Of a stretch of 8,411 nt of DNA, positions 6,850 to 8,411 are shown piece by piece. The translations under genes and the position numbers were made by a program. Positions within the stretch are counted from its first letter, which is position 1; each line of letters opens with the position of its first letter. The notes below the pieces were generated by a model. It was given only the letters and a program-made list of their open reading frames with translations, did no database searches and was not told where the DNA came from. The stretch is from Opitutaceae bacterium (lineage in GTDB: Bacteria > Verrucomicrobiota > Verrucomicrobiia > Opitutales > Opitutaceae), in assembly GCA_023269455.1 (NCBI GenBank), contig JAHFTG010000087.1, positions 1 to 8,411 of the forward strand, written 5' to 3'.

Positions 6850-6877
6850 TCAGCAATCAGCCGTCAGAATTCAGAAA
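6850..6877. repeat. Left 7-bp tandem array, TCAGNNN x4
   Basis: Four exact-period heptamers begin at 6850, 6857, 6864 and 6871: TCAGCAA, TCAGCCG, TCAGAAT and TCAGAAA. The last merges into the base of the terminator stem. The TCAG core is invariant and the other three bases vary. The array is the inverse of the CTGANNN array on the other side of the hairpin. Confidence 0.8.
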
Positions 6878-6910
6878 GGCCGAGGGCACTTGTTGTCCCC
6901 GGCCTTTTTT
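6875..6910 (+). terminator. Rho-independent terminator after ilvC
   Basis: A GC-rich stem starts at 6878-6888 (GGCCGAGGGCA) and closes with 6894-6904, with one A-C mismatch, one G-U pair and a 5-nt loop. Three A-T pairs extend its base, and a run of six T follows (6905-6910). It sits 42 nt after the ilvC stop and ends the ilvN-ilvC transcript. The A-rich 5' side gives it partial function on the other strand too, but there is no minus-strand gene to end here. Confidence 0.9.
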
Positions 6911-6950
6911 CTGATAGCTCTGCTGACATCTGATCTCTGACCACTGACAT
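6911..6950. repeat. Right 7-bp tandem array, CTGANNN (four in phase plus one detached)
   Basis: Four contiguous heptamers start at 6923, 6930, 6937 and 6944 (CTGACAT, CTGATCT, CTGACCA, CTGACAT), with one more CTGATAG at 6911, out of phase. The array is the reverse complement of the TCAGNNN type on the left of the terminator. It ends 5 nt before the GTG start of hemC, so it forms almost all of the hemC leader. Confidence 0.8.
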
Positions 6951-6955
6951 CTTCC

Positions 6956-7816
6956 GTGCCCACCAAGCTCACCATCGCCACTCGCAAAAGCCCGCTCGCC
7001 CTCGCGCAAACGGATCAGGTTGCCGCGCACCTGCACGCGACCCTCGGTGTCGAGATTGAGCTGCTCAAAATTGTTACCACCGGCGACAAACAAGCCGAGT
7101 GGTCCCTCGAAAAAAAAGGCGGCAAAGGTCTCTTCACCTCCGAGCTTGAGCAGGCTCTTCTCAACGGCCACGCCGACATCGCCGTCCACAGCACCAAGGA
7201 TCTCCCCGGTGACATGCCCGCCGGGCTCGCCATCGGCGGCTACCTGCGCCGCGAAGACCCGCGCGATGTGCTTGTTCTTCGCTCTGGAATCGAGTCGCCC
7301 GCCACCATCGCGACCGGCAGCCCGCGCCGCCGTTTGCAGATCGGCATGCTTTTCCCTGACGCGCAGTTTACCGAGATCCGTGGCAACGTGGACACCCGCC
7401 TGCGCAAGATCGGCACCGATGGCGTGGCCGACGCGACCATCCTTGCCGCCGCCGGTCTGCGTCGCCTCGGCATCGGCAGTTGGCCCGGTGTCGAATTCCA
7501 TGTGCTCGGCTGCGAACACATGGTGCCCGCCGTGGGGCAGGGAGCCATCGCCATCCAGTGCCGCGCCGGAGATGCCGCGAAGTTTGCCCCGCACTTCGAT
7601 GCCGGCACCGCCCGCGATGTCACGCTCGAGCGGGCGTTTCAGTCCGCGCTCGGCGGCGGTTGCCATACGGCGTTTGCCGCCCACGCGACCGACGACACCC
7701 TCTGGTTCTTTCACGAAGAAATCGGCCTCCGCAGCCTCCCGCTCTCGTCCGACGATTTTCTCGCCCCGGACGAAACCGCCCGTCGTCTGTTAACTCACTT
7801 CGGATTCAAACTTTGA
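6956..7816 (+). CDS. hemC: Hydroxymethylbilane synthase (porphobilinogen deaminase)
   Basis: Joins four porphobilinogen units into hydroxymethylbilane in tetrapyrrole synthesis; cytoplasmic. The 286 residues show every domain 1-2 signature: ATRKSPLALAQ near the start, KGLFTSELEQALL, DIAVHSTKDLP with catalytic Asp82, GSPRRRLQ, IRGNVDTRLRKI, and VPAVGQGAIAIQCR. The dipyrromethane-cofactor cysteine is Cys236 in LGGGCHT. The region after it is short, about 50 residues against roughly 70 in the E. coli enzyme (313 residues in total). It also lacks the usual Pro of the GGCxxP motif, so domain 3 is reduced. The start is a GTG giving the normal N-terminus; no ribosome site is visible, because the leader is a heptamer repeat array. 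The ilv terminator upstream implies its own promoter, which I could not identify. cobA follows in the same direction. Confidence 0.96.
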   Translation: MPTKLTIATRKSPLALAQTDQVAAHLHATLGVEIELLKIVTTGDKQAEWSLEKKGGKGLFTSELEQALLNGHADIAVHSTKDLPGDMPAGLAIGGYLRREDPRDVLVLRSGIESPATIATGSPRRRLQIGMLFPDAQFTEIRGNVDTRLRKIGTDGVADATILAAAGLRRLGIGSWPGVEFHVLGCEHMVPAVGQGAIAIQCRAGDAAKFAPHFDAGTARDVTLERAFQSALGGGCHTAFAAHATDDTLWFFHEEIGLRSLPLSSDDFLAPDETARRLLTHFGFKL

Positions 7817-7818
7817 AA

Positions 7819-7842
7819 CGCAAAGACGCCATGACGCGAAGA
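7819..7842. repeat. Left 8-bp tandem array, CGCNANGA x3
   Basis: Three contiguous octamers start at 7819, 7827 and 7835: CGCAAAGA, CGCCATGA and CGCGAAGA. The array begins 2 nt after the hemC stop codon. It is the inverse of the CTTTGCGN array at 7872-7895, so the two can pair as an imperfect long hairpin (about 17 of 23 positions agree). Confidence 0.75.
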
Positions 7843-7858
7843 GGCCGAGGTTCGGAAT

Positions 7859-7895
7859 CTTTGCGGTCGAACTTAGCTCCTTTGCGCCTTTGCGA
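7859..7895. repeat. Right 8-bp tandem array, CTTTGCGN (three in phase plus one detached)
   Basis: Contiguous octamers CTTAGCTC, CTTTGCGC and CTTTGCGA start at 7872, 7880 and 7888, and a detached CTTTGCGG lies at 7859-7866. They are reverse complements of the CGCAAAGN units just after hemC. From memory, short repeats with a CGCAAAG/CTTTGCG core recur between genes in several bacterial phyla; I could not check that here. The array ends 14 nt before the cobA start. Confidence 0.75.
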
Positions 7896-7909
7896 TTAAT
7901 TTCCCTCTC

Positions 7910-8411
7910 ATGTCCTCTCCTGGTATCGTTTATCTCGTCGGCGCCGGTCCCGGCGACCTTGGCCTCGTCACCTTCCGCGCCAAGGAACTCATCTCCACGG
8001 CCGACGTTCTCGTTTACGATTACCTCGTGCACCCCGAGCTCGTAAAATGGTGCCGTCCTGAGTGCGAGATCGTCTACGTCGGCAAGAAGGCCGGTTTCCA
8101 CTCCGTCCCTCAGGAAGAGATCGAGGCTCTCCTCGTGAAACACGCCAAGGCCGGCAAGAAAGTCGTCCGTCTGAAAGGCGGCGATCCCTACATCTTCGGT
8201 CGCGGCGGCGAAGAAGCCCGCACGCTCGCCAAGGACAACATCCCCTTCGAAGTCGTCCCGGGCGTCACCGCCGCGCTCGCCGCCGGGGCCTACGCCGGCA
8301 TCCCGCTTACCTACCGCAACACCAGCACCTCGCTCGTCCTGCTCACCGGACACGAAGACCCCAAGAAACCCGGCCCGCAGCTCGACTGGCGCAGCTACGG
8401 CGCGCTCAAGA
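7910..8411 (+). CDS. cobA: Uroporphyrinogen-III C-methyltransferase (partial, 3' end off window)
   Basis: SAM-dependent enzyme that methylates uroporphyrinogen III at C-2 and C-7 to precorrin-2, the entry to siroheme and cobalamin. The 167 visible residues carry the family's SAM-binding signatures in order: VYLVGAGPGDLGLVT (7-21), the VYDYLVHPEL segment, VGKKAGFHSVPQEEI, RLKGGDPYIFGRGGEE (87-102), VVPGVTAALAAGAYAGIPLT, and a TGHEDPKK stretch. The residue after GIPLT is Tyr where His is usual. No ribosome site precedes the ATG. It follows hemC by 93 nt, most of which is octamer repeat. It may be a single-domain SUMT or a fusion with uroporphyrinogen-III synthase (HemD); such fusions are known next to hemC, but the end is outside the window. 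Confidence 0.94.
   Translation, partial: MSSPGIVYLVGAGPGDLGLVTFRAKELISTADVLVYDYLVHPELVKWCRPECEIVYVGKKAGFHSVPQEEIEALLVKHAKAGKKVVRLKGGDPYIFGRGGEEARTLAKDNIPFEVVPGVTAALAAGAYAGIPLTYRNTSTSLVLLTGHEDPKKPGPQLDWRSYGALK

Noticed and set aside
5636..6856. 406-codon minus-strand open frame over ilvC
   Set aside because: It is antisense to a complete, fully recognised ilvC and has Gly/Asp/Val-rich low-information sequence.
6850..6950. Possible CRISPR array
   Set aside because: Units are 7 bp with no unique spacers between them and no cas genes nearby. It is a short tandem repeat.
6857..7714. 285-codon minus-strand open frame over hemC
   Set aside because: It is antisense to a complete hemC and shows no recognisable motif.

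Overview
The window is high-GC bacterial chromosome with ordinary housekeeping genes on both strands. It looks like a Gram-negative bacterium. Several features suggest, without proving, a lineage such as Verrucomicrobiota/Opitutales: many starts lack a Shine-Dalgarno sequence, the intergenic gaps hold short tandem-repeat arrays, and the gene set mixes in this way. The placement is inference from style; no marker gene in the window settles it. I see no phage, IS element, CRISPR array or defence island.

Left part (1-3471): a DinG/YoaA-type iron-sulfur DNA helicase runs leftward out of the window. It is divergent from a P1B-4-type heavy-metal ATPase. The short divergent gap holds a perfect 16-bp palindrome that could be an operator. 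Middle (3498-5094): an L,D-transpeptidase-fold protein on the minus strand ends 26 bp from the ATPase stop. It starts back to back with asd (aspartate-semialdehyde dehydrogenase), with only one base between the two start codons. Asd supplies the precursor of lysine, threonine, methionine and diaminopimelate.

Right part (5172-8411): a tRNA-Val(UAC) gene sits 26 nt upstream of ilvN (acetolactate synthase regulatory subunit), followed by ilvC (ketol-acid reductoisomerase). Together these cover parts of valine/isoleucine synthesis. A strong rho-independent terminator follows ilvC. Next come hemC (hydroxymethylbilane synthase) and the start of a uroporphyrinogen-III C-methyltransferase gene, a tetrapyrrole pair that probably leads to siroheme or cobalamin.

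The most unusual material is non-coding. The ilvC-hemC gap carries two opposed arrays of a 7-bp repeat (TCAGNNN / CTGANNN) around the terminator hairpin. The hemC-cobA gap carries two opposed arrays of an 8-bp repeat (CGCAAAGN / CTTTGCGN). I found no convincing new multi-gene system. The findings are regulatory-layout and repeat observations plus a few protein-level oddities.
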